A stretch of DNA of 64,000 nt from an uncultured Caulobacter sp. (GCA_913776195.1 CAJYMH010000006.1:186001-250000), one strand, 5' to 3'. Shown: positions 25,044 through 35,935, counted from the first letter of the stretch. The notes: a model not told the origin generated them from the sequence alone. Made by a program: numbers and translations.

Positions 25044-25535
25044 CTACCGCGCCTCGGCGCTATCCGCAGACGCGCCTGAAGACGGGCCGCCCGTCTCGGT
25101 GACGAGGTTGATCTTGGTGAAGCCGGACGTGGACAGGGAGGCCATGACCTGGGCGACGATCTCGTAGGAAGCGCGGCCGTCGGCGCGGACGAAGATCGGC
25201 GTCTCGGTCCCTTCGGCGGCGATTTCGTGCAGGCGCGGCGACAGATCGGCGAACGGGACCTGGTCCTCGCCGATGAACACGGCGGCGTCCTGCCGGATGG
25301 AGACCGTCAGCGGCTCCTTCTGATCCTGCATCGCCCCGGCCTCGGTCTTGGGCAGCTCGACCTCGACCCCGGCCGTCAGCAACGGCGCGCTGATCATGAA
25401 GATGATCAGCAGCACCAGCATCACGTCCACCAGCGGGGTGACGTTGATCTCCGACAGGGCGCCGCGGCGGCGCCCCCGCCGGCGCCGGCCCCGACCGCCG
25501 CCGGTCGAGAAGGCGTCGTGGGAGGACATGCCCAT
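25044..25535 (-). CDS. tolR: TolR
   Basis: [24 protein letters not shown]. Confidence 0.95.
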   Translation of the reverse strand: MGMSSHDAFSTGGGRGRRRRGRRRGALSEINVTPLVDVMLVLLIIFMISAPLLTAGVEVELPKTEAGAMQDQKEPLTVSIRQDAAVFIGEDQVPFADLSPRLHEIAAEGTETPIFVRADGRASYEIVAQVMASLSTSGFTKINLVTETGGPSSGASADSAEAR

Positions 25536-25538
25536 GGA

Positions 25539-26228
25539 TCAGCGCTCCGCCAGGCGGCGCTGGATCGCGGTGGACAGGTCGTCGGCGAAGTTCTCCAGAC
25601 GGCCGCCGAACTTGGCCGCGTCGGTGGAGAACTTGTTGTAGGCGATATAGGCCGGAATGGCGGCGATCAGGCCGATGGCCGTGGCGAAAAGGGCCTCGGC
25701 GATGGCCGGGGCCACCACGGCCAGCGAGGTGTTCTTCTCGGCGGCGATGGCCTGGAAGGCGTTCATGATGCCCCACACCGTGCCGAACAGACCGATGAAC
25801 GGCGAGGCGGTGGCGACAATGGCCAGCAGGCCCAGGCCGTCCTCGGCCTTCGCGGTCTCGCGGGCGATGGTGTTGTCCAGGGTGCGGTCGATGCGGGTGA
25901 TGAGCATGGCCGTCTGGGCGTCGTCCAGGCGGCCCTTGGCGCGGGCGTCGCGCCACTCCTTCAGGGCGGCGACCAGCATCTTGGGCAGCGGGTGCGTCGG
26001 AGCGGAGCCGGCCTCGGCCGCCACGTCCTCAAGCGAGCGTCCGCCGCTGACCTTGTCTTCGAAACGATCCGCCTCGCGGTTCAGCGAGGTGAACTTGAAC
26101 GCCTTGTCCAGGATCACGGCCCAGGACCACAGCGACGCCAGGCCCAGCCCGATCATCACCAGTTTGACGACCCAGTCGGCCTGCATGAACAGATGCAGGA
26201 ACGAAAAGTTGGCGGCTGCGGCGTCCAT
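25539..26228 (-). CDS. tolQ: TolQ
   Basis: [41 protein letters not shown]. Confidence 0.96.
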   Translation of the reverse strand: MDAAAANFSFLHLFMQADWVVKLVMIGLGLASLWSWAVILDKAFKFTSLNREADRFEDKVSGGRSLEDVAAEAGSAPTHPLPKMLVAALKEWRDARAKGRLDDAQTAMLITRIDRTLDNTIARETAKAEDGLGLLAIVATASPFIGLFGTVWGIMNAFQAIAAEKNTSLAVVAPAIAEALFATAIGLIAAIPAYIAYNKFSTDAAKFGGRLENFADDLSTAIQRRLAER

Positions 26229-26346
26229 GCGGTCTCCGGCAAGATGCGAATCAGTAGCGGTTCGGGTCCGTTTGCCATGACCCGGGCGGATGGTGAAACT
26301 ATGGCGTGGCTTGGTTAACGGCTTTTTCAGCCGACCTCCCCCGCGT

Positions 26347-26793
26347 TCAGTCCCGCTTAGCGAACAAAGGCGACAGACGTTCCACCATATCGGCCGGCGG
26401 ACGTCGCGGACGGCCGTCCAAGGTGATGCAGGCTGCCTCGACGGCGGCCTGGGCGATCAGCTCGTCGCCGCGCATGATCCGCTGCGTCACCAACAGGCGC
26501 GGGCCTTTGACCGCATCGTACAGGGTCACCACCGTCAGGGCGTCGTCCACCTTGGCCGGGCGCTTGAAGTCGATCTCCATCCGCACCACCACGAAGGCCG
26601 CCGGATCGTCGCGGCCCGCCAGATCGGTGTGTGAGATCCCCGCCAGCCGCAGGAAGTCGCTTCGCCCCCGCTCGAAATAGCGCAGGTAGTTGGCGTGATA
26701 GACGACCCCGGTGAAGTCTGTGTCCTCGTAATAGATGCGCACCGGCAGGTGATGCTCGCGCCCGATCAGGACGCCGCAGGTGGGTTCGGTCAT
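26347..26793 (-). CDS. ybgC: Tol-Pal-associated acyl-CoA thioesterase YbgC
   Basis: RIYYEDTDFTGVVYHANYLRYFERGRSDFLR hotdog motif. Confidence 0.95.
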   Translation of the reverse strand: MTEPTCGVLIGREHHLPVRIYYEDTDFTGVVYHANYLRYFERGRSDFLRLAGISHTDLAGRDDPAAFVVVRMEIDFKRPAKVDDALTVVTLYDAVKGPRLLVTQRIMRGDELIAQAAVEAACITLDGRPRRPPADMVERLSPLFAKRD

Positions 26794-27650
26794 GGGCGCT
26801 CCTGAACTCTGGCCCGCCCCATATGCGCCAGGGCCAGTCCCAGCGAAACGCCCCAGCCCAGCACAGGCGAGGCGCCGTAGCCGATCACCGGCGTCGGATA
26901 GTTGCCGAAGACCCCGGCCAGGACGAATCCGCCCCACAGCGCGCCGAGCGCCAGGGCGGCGGCGGAGTCATGCTTGAGGCCGATGAAGACGAAGGGCGCC
27001 GGCAGCAGGGCCAGCATCAGGCCGGCGAACAGGCCGATCAGCGGGGCCGTCGCGAAGGCGGCCGAGACCACCTCCTCCACATAGCTGACGGCCGGCAGGC
27101 TGTCGGGCCGAGTCCAGGCCCATGCGGCTGCGACGACGGCCACGGCGGCGGCGGCCAGGTCCAGCCGCCCGCGATAACCCCATAGCCGAACGACCAGCGC
27201 CAGGGCGAAGGCGACGGCCGTTCCACCATCAGGTTGAAGCGCGAGGACGAGAGCGATCCCGGCGCAAAGGCTGGCCGTCAGAAGCGTCGCTGGGCGCAAG
27301 GCGAAGACCCAAGCCGTCGCCGGGAGGGCCAGCGAGGCCGGATGCAGCAGCACGGGCCCGACGCCGATCCAGCGGGTCGCGCCGTCCATGCTGACGCCGA
27401 ACAGCGCCGTCCCCGCGACCGCGAACAGACTAAACGCCATGACCGTCACCTGCGCCCCGCTGCTCAGCGCCGACCGGTTCCTGGACATGAGGAAGGCCAG
27501 AGCGGCGGCGATGACGCCCGCCGCGCCCTGCACCGCCAGCATCGAGGTCGAGGCCCCCGCCGCCCGGATGGCCAGCAGTGAGGCCGCCAGGGTCAGCAGG
27601 GCCAGAAGGGCGACGAGACCCCAGACGCGACTTACCGCCCCGTCGATCAT
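26790..27650 (-). CDS. Compact SEDS (FtsW/RodA)-like membrane protein
   Basis: [32 protein letters not shown] and C-terminal [23 protein letters not shown] resemble SEDS motifs; only 286 aa. Confidence 0.55.
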   Translation of the reverse strand: MIDGAVSRVWGLVALLALLTLAASLLAIRAAGASTSMLAVQGAAGVIAAALAFLMSRNRSALSSGAQVTVMAFSLFAVAGTALFGVSMDGATRWIGVGPVLLHPASLALPATAWVFALRPATLLTASLCAGIALVLALQPDGGTAVAFALALVVRLWGYRGRLDLAAAAVAVVAAAWAWTRPDSLPAVSYVEEVVSAAFATAPLIGLFAGLMLALLPAPFVFIGLKHDSAAALALGALWGGFVLAGVFGNYPTPVIGYGASPVLGWGVSLGLALAHMGRARVQERP

Positions 27651-28669
27651 TCGAACAGACCGCTCTGGGCCGCCGGTTGCGGCGGCGGGGTCAGGCCGAT
27701 GTGCATGTAGGCCTTGGCGCAGGCCACGCGGCCGCGCGGCGTGCGCTGGATGAAGCCCTGCTGCATCAGATAGGGCTCGATCACGTCCTCCACCGCGTCG
27801 CGGGCCTCGGCGATGGCGTAGGCCAGTGTCTCAACCCCGGCGGGGCCGCCGTTGTAGTGCTCGATCAGCGCCCGTAGATAGCGGCGGTCCAGGCTGTCCA
27901 GGCCCACCTCGTCCACCTCCAGCCGAGCCAGGGCGCGGGAGGCGTGGCCCTTGTCGATGACGGTGGCTCCGTCGGCCCCGGCGAAGTCGCGTACCCGGCG
28001 CAGCAGGCGGCCGGCCACGCGCGGGGTGCCCCGGGCGCGGGCGGCGATCTCCATGGCCCCCTCTTCGGCCAGGGGCGCGCCCATCTTGCGGGCGGCGTGC
28101 AGCAGGACGTGCTTCAGCTCGTCGTGGGTATAGAACTCCAGCCGCACCGGAATGCCGAAACGGTCGCGCAGCGGCGTGGCCAGCATCCCCGCCCGCGTGG
28201 TGGCCGCCACCAGGGTGAAAGGCGCCAGGTCGATGCGGATGGAGCGGGCCGACGGCCCCTCCCCGATCACCAGATCGAGGACGTGATCCTCCATGGCCGG
28301 ATAGAGGATTTCCTCAACATTCGGCGACAGGCGGTGGATCTCGTCGATGAAAAGGACGTCGTTGGCTTCCAGATTGGTCAGGATCGCCGCCAGGTCGCCG
28401 GGCTTGTTCAGCACCGGGCCGCTGGTGGCGCGGAAGTTCACGCCCAGCTCCCGCGCGACGATCTGGGCCAGGGTGGTCTTGCCCAGGCCCGGGGGACCGA
28501 ACAGCAGGACGTGATCCAGGGACTCGCCCCGGCCGCGCGCCGCCTCGATGAAGATCTTCAGATTAGCCTTGGCCTGCGCCTGACCGACGAACTCGGCCAG
28601 GGTCTGGGGCCGCAGGGCGCGGTCGGAGCCCTCCAGCGGGGCCTGCTCGCCGGAGACGATGCGCGTCAC
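27647..28669 (-). CDS. ruvB: Holliday junction branch migration helicase RuvB, GTG start
   Basis: [38 protein letters not shown] overlap with ruvA. Confidence 0.98.
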   Translation of the reverse strand: MTRIVSGEQAPLEGSDRALRPQTLAEFVGQAQAKANLKIFIEAARGRGESLDHVLLFGPPGLGKTTLAQIVARELGVNFRATSGPVLNKPGDLAAILTNLEANDVLFIDEIHRLSPNVEEILYPAMEDHVLDLVIGEGPSARSIRIDLAPFTLVAATTRAGMLATPLRDRFGIPVRLEFYTHDELKHVLLHAARKMGAPLAEEGAMEIAARARGTPRVAGRLLRRVRDFAGADGATVIDKGHASRALARLEVDEVGLDSLDRRYLRALIEHYNGGPAGVETLAYAIAEARDAVEDVIEPYLMQQGFIQRTPRGRVACAKAYMHIGLTPPPQPAAQSGLFE

Positions 28670-29283
28670 CGGCCCAGCTCCTGCAGGCCGGCCTTGATCA
28701 GGGCGGCGACGTCGGCCTCCTCGCCCAGGCGGGTCGCGGCGGCCTCGACCACGCGGCGGGCCTGCGCCTCGGCGACGCCCAGGCCCATAAGGCCGACCAC
28801 CGCCTCGCCCGATGCGGAGGGCCGCACAGGTTCCGCCGGGCCGCTGCTGGGCGAGGGTGCGAAGGTGACCGGGCCGTCGGTGATCGGCTTGTCCTTCAGC
28901 TCGGTGACGATGCGCAGGGCCAGCTTCGGGCCGACTCCCTGGGCGCGGCCCACGGCGGCCTTGTCCTCCCGCGCCACGGCCCCGGCGAGTTCGGACGGGG
29001 TCAGGACGTCGAGCACGGCCATGGCCGCCTTGGGGCCGACGCCCTGGATCGCCTGCAGCAGGACGAAGGCGCGGCGATCCTCGCGCGTGCCAAAGCCATA
29101 CAGGCGAAGACCCGCGCTTTCGCTCCACTGACTTTCGATGTGCAACAGGGTCTCTTCGCCCAGGGCCGGCAAGCGCCCCAGGGTCCGCGCCCCGCAGCGG
29201 ACCACATAGCCCACGCCCATGACGTCGATCAGGGCTTCCTCTTCGCCGACCTCGGCGACGGCGCCGCGCAGACGACCGATCAT
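28666..29283 (-). CDS. ruvA: Holliday junction DNA helicase RuvA
   Basis: [43 protein letters not shown]. Confidence 0.97.
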   Translation of the reverse strand: MIGRLRGAVAEVGEEEALIDVMGVGYVVRCGARTLGRLPALGEETLLHIESQWSESAGLRLYGFGTREDRRAFVLLQAIQGVGPKAAMAVLDVLTPSELAGAVAREDKAAVGRAQGVGPKLALRIVTELKDKPITDGPVTFAPSPSSGPAEPVRPSASGEAVVGLMGLGVAEAQARRVVEAAATRLGEEADVAALIKAGLQELGR

Positions 29284-29858
29284 TGGATGCCTTTCGCGGC
29301 GAGCGCGGCGGCCCAGGCCGCGCCGGACGAGCCTTTGCGCGACCGCACCGGGGCGCGGGTGATGATCGGAACGGCGGCCCGGCCGCGCGCATGGGCGTGG
29401 GCGATGGCCACCGCCAGGGCGTCGGCGGCGTCGGCGACCGCTCCGGCCGCCGTGGGCAGGATGCGGGCGATCATGAAGCCTATCTGGTCCTTGTCGGCCG
29501 CGCCCGTGCCGACCACCGCCTTCTTCACGTGGCGGCTGGCGTACTCGGCCACCGGCAGGCCGGCGCGGGCCGGGGCGATCAGAGCCGCCGCGCGGGCATG
29601 GCCTAGCTTCAGGCTGGACTGGGCGTTGGTGTTCAAGAAGGTCTCCTCCACCGCCGCCTCGTGCGGGGCGTGGGTGTCGATCACGCCCTCGATGCCCTCG
29701 AACAGGGTCAGTAGGCGGGTCGCGAAAGGGGCGGTTTCGTCGGGCGCGATGACCCCATGGGCCACATGGGTCAGGCGCGAGCCGTCCATGATGATCACCC
29801 CCCAACCGGTGCGCCGGAGGCCGGGATCGAGCCCGAGAATGCGAATCGCGTTCGTCAT
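29280..29858 (-). CDS. ruvC: Crossover junction endodeoxyribonuclease RuvC
   Basis: [51 protein letters not shown]. Confidence 0.97.
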   Translation of the reverse strand: MTNAIRILGLDPGLRRTGWGVIIMDGSRLTHVAHGVIAPDETAPFATRLLTLFEGIEGVIDTHAPHEAAVEETFLNTNAQSSLKLGHARAAALIAPARAGLPVAEYASRHVKKAVVGTGAADKDQIGFMIARILPTAAGAVADAADALAVAIAHAHARGRAAVPIITRAPVRSRKGSSGAAWAAALAAKGIQ

Positions 29859-29914
29859 GTGTTCCGCAATTTCTCTCGTCGAGACCCGGCGGGAAAGCGG
29901 TTTTTAGTTAACGC

Positions 29915-30607
29915 TCAGGTGCGGCGGGGGCGCAGCTCGAAGCTGGCCACGCGCGGGTCGGCCAGCAGCAAGGCCGACACGTCCGAGGCCGGCACGCGGC
30001 CCAGGCCGTGAAATGTGCCGCTGAGCTCCACAGAGCCGTCGGCGTGAAGGCGATGGTCGATGACGCCGGCGCCCAGGCCGAACGCCTTCAAGGCCTTGCG
30101 CAGTTCGGTCTCGTCCAGGGGTTCGTCGCGACGCGACCGCACCCGGATATGGGCGGCCCGCATCTGCGGCACGTGCTTGTCGACGAAGCGCAGGCCGCTG
30201 AGCACCAGCACCGTCACCGCCGTGCCGGCGACGGCCAGGTCATAGACCTGCATTCCGTACAGGGTGCCGAGGGCCGAGGTGATCCACAGGGACGCCGCTG
30301 TGGTCAGGCCGTGGACGCTGAAGCCATGGCGGAAGATCACCCCGCCGCACAGGAACCCGACGCCGGTCAGGATGCCGTGCGCCATGCGCACCGGATCGAT
30401 GCGGACCACCGCCGCCGGATCGTCGATCCTCATCCACGAGAGCTGATGCACCGCCGCCAGCATCAGCAGGGCCGAGGCCAGGCTGACCAGCATATGGGTG
30501 CGAAGGCCGGCGGGATGCCCTCGAAACTCACGCTCGAAACCGATCAGACCGCCGGCCGCGATCGCACCGAGGATGGGAAAGAACAGATCGGGCCGCCACC
30601 AGTCCAT
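29915..30607 (-). CDS. MgtC/SapB family membrane protein
   Basis: GGLIGFEREFRGHPAGLRTHMLVSL; GVGFLCGGVIF; LTTAASLWITSALG. Confidence 0.93.
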   Translation of the reverse strand: MDWWRPDLFFPILGAIAAGGLIGFEREFRGHPAGLRTHMLVSLASALLMLAAVHQLSWMRIDDPAAVVRIDPVRMAHGILTGVGFLCGGVIFRHGFSVHGLTTAASLWITSALGTLYGMQVYDLAVAGTAVTVLVLSGLRFVDKHVPQMRAAHIRVRSRRDEPLDETELRKALKAFGLGAGVIDHRLHADGSVELSGTFHGLGRVPASDVSALLLADPRVASFELRPRRT

Positions 30608-30654
30608 GAAGGGGGAACGGCTGAGAGTCAGTGAAGCTCCCCCGAACCCCGCTC

Positions 30655-30722
30655 ACTCCCGCGAACGCGGGAGCCCATACTGAGATTCAGCTAGGGTCCC
30701 CGCCTTCGCGGGGATGAGCGGC
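30655..30722. repeat. REP-like intergenic palindromes
   Basis: ctcccgcgaacgcgggag and tccccgccttcgcggggatgagcgg; related to 35846-35935 and 52356-52387. Confidence 0.6.
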
Positions 30723-30730
30723 CTTGATTG

Positions 30731-31501
30731 TCAGCCCAGCTTGGCCAGGTCTTCGTCCGAGATGCTCTCGTTGGAATAGACGCTCTGCACGTCGTCCTCG
30801 GCGTCGAGGGCGTCCAGCAGCTTCATCAGGGTGTTGACGGCGTCGCCGGTCACCTCGACCTCGGTCTGGGGCTTCCAGACGATGGCGGTGGACTTCGGGT
30901 CGCCCAGCACCTTGGACATGGCCTCGGCCACGTCGTTCAGGTCCTCGAAGGCGGTCCAGATGATGTGCCCCGGCGCGTCCTCGTAGATATCCGGCTTCAC
31001 CAGATCGCTTTCGACGTCCTGGGCGCCCGCCTCTATGGCGGCCTCCATGACGGCGTCCTCCGAACCGGCTTCGGCGGCGTAGACGATCTTGCCGACGCGA
31101 TCCCACATGAAGGCGACCGAGTTCATTTCGCCCAGGGCCCCGCCGTTCTTGGCGAAGGCCGAGCGGATGTTGGCGCCCGCGCGGTTGCGGTTGTCGGTCA
31201 GGGCTTCGACGATGATTCCGACGCCGCCGGGGCCGCGGCCCTCGTAGCGGACGTCTTCCATGGCGTCGATTTCGCCGCCCGAGGCCTTCTTGATGGCGCG
31301 GTCGATGACGTCTTTGGGCACCGACTCGGCCTTGGCGTTGTTCACCGCCAGGCGAAGACGCGGGTTCATGGCCGGGTCGGGCAGGCCGCTCTTGGCCGCC
31401 ACGGTGATTTCCCGCGACAGCTTGGAGAAAAGCTTGGAGCGCGCGGCGTCGGCGCGGCCCTTGCGGTGCATGATGTTCTTGAATTTTGAGTGGCCGGCCA
31501 T
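30731..31501 (-). CDS. YebC/PmpR family protein
   Basis: [59 protein letters not shown]. Confidence 0.97.
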   Translation of the reverse strand: MAGHSKFKNIMHRKGRADAARSKLFSKLSREITVAAKSGLPDPAMNPRLRLAVNNAKAESVPKDVIDRAIKKASGGEIDAMEDVRYEGRGPGGVGIIVEALTDNRNRAGANIRSAFAKNGGALGEMNSVAFMWDRVGKIVYAAEAGSEDAVMEAAIEAGAQDVESDLVKPDIYEDAPGHIIWTAFEDLNDVAEAMSKVLGDPKSTAIVWKPQTEVEVTGDAVNTLMKLLDALDAEDDVQSVYSNESISDEDLAKLG

Positions 31502-31619
31502 GCTCGGGCTCTTCGATCTCGAAAAGTGAAGGTGGGCGCTTCTAGCGCTTTGAATTGCTTCTGTTCAAGGGCGGCAACCGCCTTGGCACGGCCGCGTTTG
31601 GCTGACGAAGGAGCCGCCC

Positions 31620-31859
31620 ATGACCGAAGTTGAACCGGAAGTCCTGCCGAAATCCATCATCGCCTGGCAGCCCAACCACGGCGTCGGGCTGCATCGCGGC
31701 GCGGTGACCAATGTCGCCAGCGAGACCGCCATCGCGGTCGCCGTGGGCGCGGTCGCCCTGGCGGCGGTCGCCGTCGGCGCGTTCTTCCTGGGCCGCTCGA
31801 CGGCGGACAAGTCGCTGGACGACTTCGACCCGCGCGGCCTCGTGAAGCGCTGGATTTAG
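31620..31859 (+). CDS. Hypothetical protein with a single TM segment
   Basis: ORF with AIAVAVGAVALAAVAVGAFFLGRS hydrophobic segment. Confidence 0.6.
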   Translation: MTEVEPEVLPKSIIAWQPNHGVGLHRGAVTNVASETAIAVAVGAVALAAVAVGAFFLGRSTADKSLDDFDPRGLVKRWI

Positions 31860-32692
31860 GCGCTCGCCAGCGCCAGCGACGGAACATACTCCCGCAGTCG
31901 GCCGCCCACGCGGATCGGCTCGACGCGGACGGCGAGGCCCGTGCGGTCGTCCGTCTCCACAAAAACCCCGCAGACTGTCGCCGGCCCGCTGGCCGGCTGG
32001 TAGCGGCCGCCGCTGATCTTGGTGGTGAAGCGGCGCAGGGGCTCTTCCTTCTGGTTGCCGATCACGCTGTCATAGTCGGCGCAGGCCCCGGCGTCGGTCT
32101 GATAGGCCGTCCCCCCGGTCAGGATCTGGCAATCGGCTGTCGGCACATGGGTGTGGGTGCCGACGACCAGGCTGGCGCGACCGTCGCAGAAGTGGCCCAT
32201 GGCCATCTTCTCGGACGTGGCCTCGCAATGCATGTCGACGATCACCGCGTCGGCGACCATGCCCAGGGGGGCCTTCTCCAGCTCCCGGTCGGCGGCGGCG
32301 AAGGGGTCGTCCATGGCGTCCATGTGCACCCGGCCCAGCAGGTTGACCACGAACACCGTCCTTCCCCGGTCGGTCTGGTACAGGTGCGAGCCACGCCCCG
32401 GCGCGTCCGACAGGATCGGGTAGTTGGCGGGACGGATCAGCCGCTCCTCGCGCACGATGTAGGTCAGGGCCTCGCGCTGGTCCCAGCTGTGGTTGCCCAG
32501 GGTCAGGCAGTCGGCGCCCGCCTCGAACAGCTCCCGCGCCGTGTTCTCGGTGATGCCGAAGCCGGCCGCAGCGTTCTCGGCGTTGACGATCACGAACTCC
32601 AGGTCGAGCTGGCGGCGTAGATTGGGAAGGTGGTCGGCCAGACCGTCGCGGCCGGATTTGCCCACGACGTCCCCGAAGAAAGCGAAGCGCAT
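31856..32692 (-). CDS. YmdB-like (TIGR00282-type) metallophosphoesterase
   Basis: MRFAFFGDVVGKSGRDGL; VNAENAAAGFGIT; DCLTLGNHSWDQRE; VDMHCEATSEK. Confidence 0.93.
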   Translation of the reverse strand: MRFAFFGDVVGKSGRDGLADHLPNLRRQLDLEFVIVNAENAAAGFGITENTARELFEAGADCLTLGNHSWDQREALTYIVREERLIRPANYPILSDAPGRGSHLYQTDRGRTVFVVNLLGRVHMDAMDDPFAAADRELEKAPLGMVADAVIVDMHCEATSEKMAMGHFCDGRASLVVGTHTHVPTADCQILTGGTAYQTDAGACADYDSVIGNQKEEPLRRFTTKISGGRYQPASGPATVCGVFVETDDRTGLAVRVEPIRVGGRLREYVPSLALASA

Positions 32693-32693
32693 G

Positions 32694-33311
32694 TCAGGAA
32701 AGGTCCTTTCGGACCTCGATATACCCGTTTTCCGTAAGAATGGCGTCCAGATGCATGTCGTGCGGCTCGCAAGGCACGCGGGCCACCTCCTGGCCGGCAT
32801 AGGCCAGACCGATCACGAACACCGGCTTGACCGCCCGCGCCGCCTCGATGGTGCGGTCATAGGCGCCCGCCCCTTGGCCCAGGCGCGCGCCTCGGCGGTC
32901 GAAGGCCACCAGGGGCGCGATAATCAGATCCGGATGCAGTTGCGGCGCCCCGGGCGGCGGGCCGGGAACGCCGAACGCATCGGGCAGATAGGTGTCGCGG
33001 CTGTCGGCGGCGCGGAAGATCAGCGGGGCCTCCCGGCTGACGGCCGCCGGCAGGGCCACGGACGCCCCCGTGGCGGCCAGGCGGTCCAGCACCGCTGCGG
33101 GGACCATCTCGGCCCCGTGGGGATGATAGCCGGCCACCACGGCGAAGGCGGGCAGGCGATCCAGCGGCAAATGCTCCGCCGCCCGCTCAGCGGCGTCGGG
33201 CGAACGCTCGGCGAGAGTCTTGCGCAGGGCGCGCATTTCAGCGCGCAGCATCGTCTTGGCGGAGGACAGGGTAGCGTGGACCATGGCGACAGCTTCTAGT
33301 TCAGCCGCCAT
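32694..33311 (-). CDS. 5-formyltetrahydrofolate cyclo-ligase
   Basis: IIAPLVAFDRRGARLGQGAGAYDRTI; downstream of the 6S/zapA interval; true start may be internal. Confidence 0.9.
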   Translation of the reverse strand: MAAELEAVAMVHATLSSAKTMLRAEMRALRKTLAERSPDAAERAAEHLPLDRLPAFAVVAGYHPHGAEMVPAAVLDRLAATGASVALPAAVSREAPLIFRAADSRDTYLPDAFGVPGPPPGAPQLHPDLIIAPLVAFDRRGARLGQGAGAYDRTIEAARAVKPVFVIGLAYAGQEVARVPCEPHDMHLDAILTENGYIEVRKDLS

Positions 33312-33365
33312 CGGGCGGCCATGCTGGAACCAACGCCTGACGACGCCCGCCGTGCCCGAACCGGA

Positions 33366-33647
33366 CTAGGAGACGTCGCGCTGTGCCTGGGCCGCCTTGG
33401 CGGCCTTTGCTTCGGCCTTCGCCTTGGCGACGGCGATACGGGCCGCCTTGCGCTCCGCCACGGTCTTCCCGTTATGGATGGCGATGGAGCCGGCGGTCTC
33501 TTCCGGCCGGCTCGCGCCGTTGCTGGACTGGTAGTTGCTCTGCCAAGCGCCGGTGGCGTTGACGCTCCCGTTGGATTCCGCCTGGGCGAACGCGTAGCCG
33601 CCGGTCAGGGCGGTCGCAGCGGCGGCGACGATCAGACTCTTACGCAT
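33366..33647 (-). CDS. Small secreted hypothetical protein with Ala/Lys-rich C terminus
   Basis: Signal peptide MRKSLIVAAAATALTGGYAFAQA; KAARIAVAKAKAEAKAAKAAQAQ tail. Confidence 0.6.
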   Translation of the reverse strand: MRKSLIVAAAATALTGGYAFAQAESNGSVNATGAWQSNYQSSNGASRPEETAGSIAIHNGKTVAERKAARIAVAKAKAEAKAAKAAQAQRDVS

Positions 33648-33714
33648 GGCGGTTCCCTTTCGATCAGACAGCAATATCTGCACGCTATGGTAGCGGCGTC
33701 CTGCTGTCGAGCCG

Positions 33715-33880
33715 CAAAGGCCTCAAAGCCTCGAGGAGGAAAGGGTGGCGGCGCCGCGAGAACCGTGAAGGACGTGTTCAATCCCCTCGGACCTGGAATA
33801 CCAGGTGGGCGCCATATACCCGCAGCCACGGCCACGGACAGGGACAGCTCCCTTCGAGATGATTAAGGTCTCTGGGATGT
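33715..33880 (-). ncRNA. ssrS: Candidate 6S RNA
   Basis: Noncoding gap between zapA and 5-FCL; end pairings CCUUAA/UUGAGG and CUCGA/UCGAG plus GUGGC/GCCAC suggest one long interrupted hairpin. Confidence 0.5.
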
Positions 33881-33923
33881 GAAGCCTTCGACGAGGGCTG
33901 CAGCAGACCCGCCGCTGACTAAT

Positions 33924-34262
33924 CTAGTCAGTCTGATCGCCGTTCGCCAGCTTCTCGATACGTTTCGCCGCGGCTTCCAGCGCCTGGACCGCCTTGGCCT
34001 CCGCCCCGGACTGGCCGTTCTGCAGTCGCATCTGGTCGGCCTGCAGGGCGCCGTAGCGCAATTTCAGGTCGGCCAGTTCGTCGGCCAGCAGCAGGGCGCC
34101 CATCAGGAACAGGCGGGTCTCGCCCAGTTGCCCCATGTCCTGGGACACGTGACGAACCTGGCGGTCGAAGGCCTTGGCCAGCTCGCGCAGGTGGTTTTCC
34201 TGCCCGTCTTCGCAGCCGACGGTGTAGGGGCGGCCGTTGATGTCGATGGTCAGCTGGGCCAT
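33924..34262 (-). CDS. zapA: Cell division protein ZapA
   Basis: LTIDINGRPYTVGCEDGQENHLRELAKAFDRQV. Confidence 0.92.
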   Translation of the reverse strand: MAQLTIDINGRPYTVGCEDGQENHLRELAKAFDRQVRHVSQDMGQLGETRLFLMGALLLADELADLKLRYGALQADQMRLQNGQSGAEAKAVQALEAAAKRIEKLANGDQTD

Positions 34263-34265
34263 GGG

Positions 34266-34553
34266 CTATTCCTTCGCGCCATCGCCGTCGCCGAGGGCGG
34301 CGCGGATTTCGGTGATGGCCCGACCCAGGGCGGCGGACGCCTGGGCCCCCGCCTCCTCCAGCGCCTTTTCACGGGCGCGGGCGGCGTCCAGCTCGGCCGC
34401 CAGCTTGTCGCGATCCTGGGCGAACAGGTCGTCGCTGTTCGCGGCCGTGCGGGCGGCGAATTTCTGCTCCAGCAGGGCGACGGCGCGTTCGAGCCGCTTT
34501 GCCGCCAGATCGAGGGCGCTTGCCTCGCCGTTCATCGGGGGAGTTCCGCTCAT
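34266..34553 (-). CDS. DUF4164-like coiled-coil protein adjacent to zapA
   Basis: LDLAAKRLERAVALLEQKF...; position next to zapA. Confidence 0.7.
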   Translation of the reverse strand: MSGTPPMNGEASALDLAAKRLERAVALLEQKFAARTAANSDDLFAQDRDKLAAELDAARAREKALEEAGAQASAALGRAITEIRAALGDGDGAKE

Positions 34554-34764
34554 GGGCTCCAAACATATAGATCGCGACGCTTATCGCCAGTCACACAAGG
34601 CCCTCGCAAGCGATCTTGGCGCCCTTTAGGCGACATCGTCACAAACACTCACTCGTTGTGAAGGTAGCCTGGGGTTGACTTCCCTGCCCCCGCCTTCAAA
34701 ACCCCTCGCAAAATCAAGAACGCCGCTCGTCCTTGAGCGTGCGAATTCGTAGGAGAGCACCACT

Positions 34765-35772
34765 ATGGCTATTCGCGTCGCCATCAACGGGTTCGGCCGC
34801 ATCGGCCGCCTGGTTCTGCGTTCCATCGCCGAGCACGCGCGCCGCGATATCGAGGTCGTCGCCATCAACGACCTGGGCCCGGTGGAAACCAACGCTCACC
34901 TGCTGCGCTACGACAGCGTCCACGGCCGCTTCCCCGGCACGGTCACGTCCGGTGAGGACTGGATCGACGTGGGCATGGGCAAGATCAAGGTCACGGCGAT
35001 CCGCGACCCCAAGGATCTGCCGCACAAGGAGCTGGGCGTCGACATCGCGTTCGAGTGCACCGGCATCTTCACGTCCAAGGACAAAGCCGCCGCCCACCTG
35101 GCCGCCGGCGCCAAGCGGGTGCTGGTCTCGGCTCCGGCCGACGGCGCCGACAAGACCATCGTCTTCAAGGTCAACCACGAGACCCTGACCGCCGACGACA
35201 TCATCGTGTCCAACGGCAGCTGCACCACCAACGCCCTGGCCCCGGTGGCCAAGGTGCTGAACGACCTATTCGGCATCGAGCGTGGCTACATGACCACGAT
35301 CCACGCCTACACCGGCGACCAGCCGACCCTCGACACCATGCACAAGGACCTCTACCGCGCTCGTGCGGCCGGCCTGAGCATGATCCCGACCTCGACCGGC
35401 GCCGCCAAGGCCCTGGGCCTGGTCCTGCCGGAACTGAAGGGCAAGCTGGACGGCTCGTCTATCCGCGTCCCGACCCCGAACGTCTCGGTCGTCGACCTGA
35501 AGGTCGTGGCCGCCCGCGACGTGACGGTGGAAGAGATCAACGCCGCCCTGCAGGCCGCCGCCGACGGTCCGATGTCGGGCGTGCTGGCCACCACCACCGA
35601 TCCGGTGGTGTCCATGGACCTGAACCACATCGCCGCCAGCTCGACGGCCGCCCTGCCCCAGACCCAGGTGGTCGACGGCAAGCTGGCCCGCGTCCTGTCT
35701 TGGTACGACAACGAATGGGGCTTCGCCACGCGCATGAGCGACACCGCGCTCGTGATGGCCAAGTTCCTGTAA
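34765..35772 (+). CDS. gap: Type I glyceraldehyde-3-phosphate dehydrogenase
   Basis: IRVAINGFGRIGRLVLR; SNGSCTTNALAP; WYDNEWGFATRM. Confidence 0.98.
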   Translation: MAIRVAINGFGRIGRLVLRSIAEHARRDIEVVAINDLGPVETNAHLLRYDSVHGRFPGTVTSGEDWIDVGMGKIKVTAIRDPKDLPHKELGVDIAFECTGIFTSKDKAAAHLAAGAKRVLVSAPADGADKTIVFKVNHETLTADDIIVSNGSCTTNALAPVAKVLNDLFGIERGYMTTIHAYTGDQPTLDTMHKDLYRARAAGLSMIPTSTGAAKALGLVLPELKGKLDGSSIRVPTPNVSVVDLKVVAARDVTVEEINAALQAAADGPMSGVLATTTDPVVSMDLNHIAASSTAALPQTQVVDGKLARVLSWYDNEWGFATRMSDTALVMAKFL

Positions 35773-35783
35773 AACCCCTTCAA

Positions 35784-35811
35784 ACACCCCGGCGCGATCC
35801 GGGGTGTTTTC
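35784..35811 (+). terminator. Rho-independent terminator after gap
   Basis: aaacaccccggcgcgatccggggtgtttt. Confidence 0.85.
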
Positions 35812-35845
35812 ATATGGCTGAGTTCGTTTCGCGCTAATCAACCGC

Positions 35846-35935
35846 TCACCCCGGCGCAGGCCGGGACCCAGGTGAAGCCCTGCTGAGGTTGTGGATGCAT
35901 CTGTATCCCGGCCTTCGCCGGGATCAGCGGATGGA
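35846..35935. repeat. REP-like intergenic palindromes
   Basis: ccccggcgcaggccggga and tcccggccttcgccgggatcagcgg. Confidence 0.55.
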
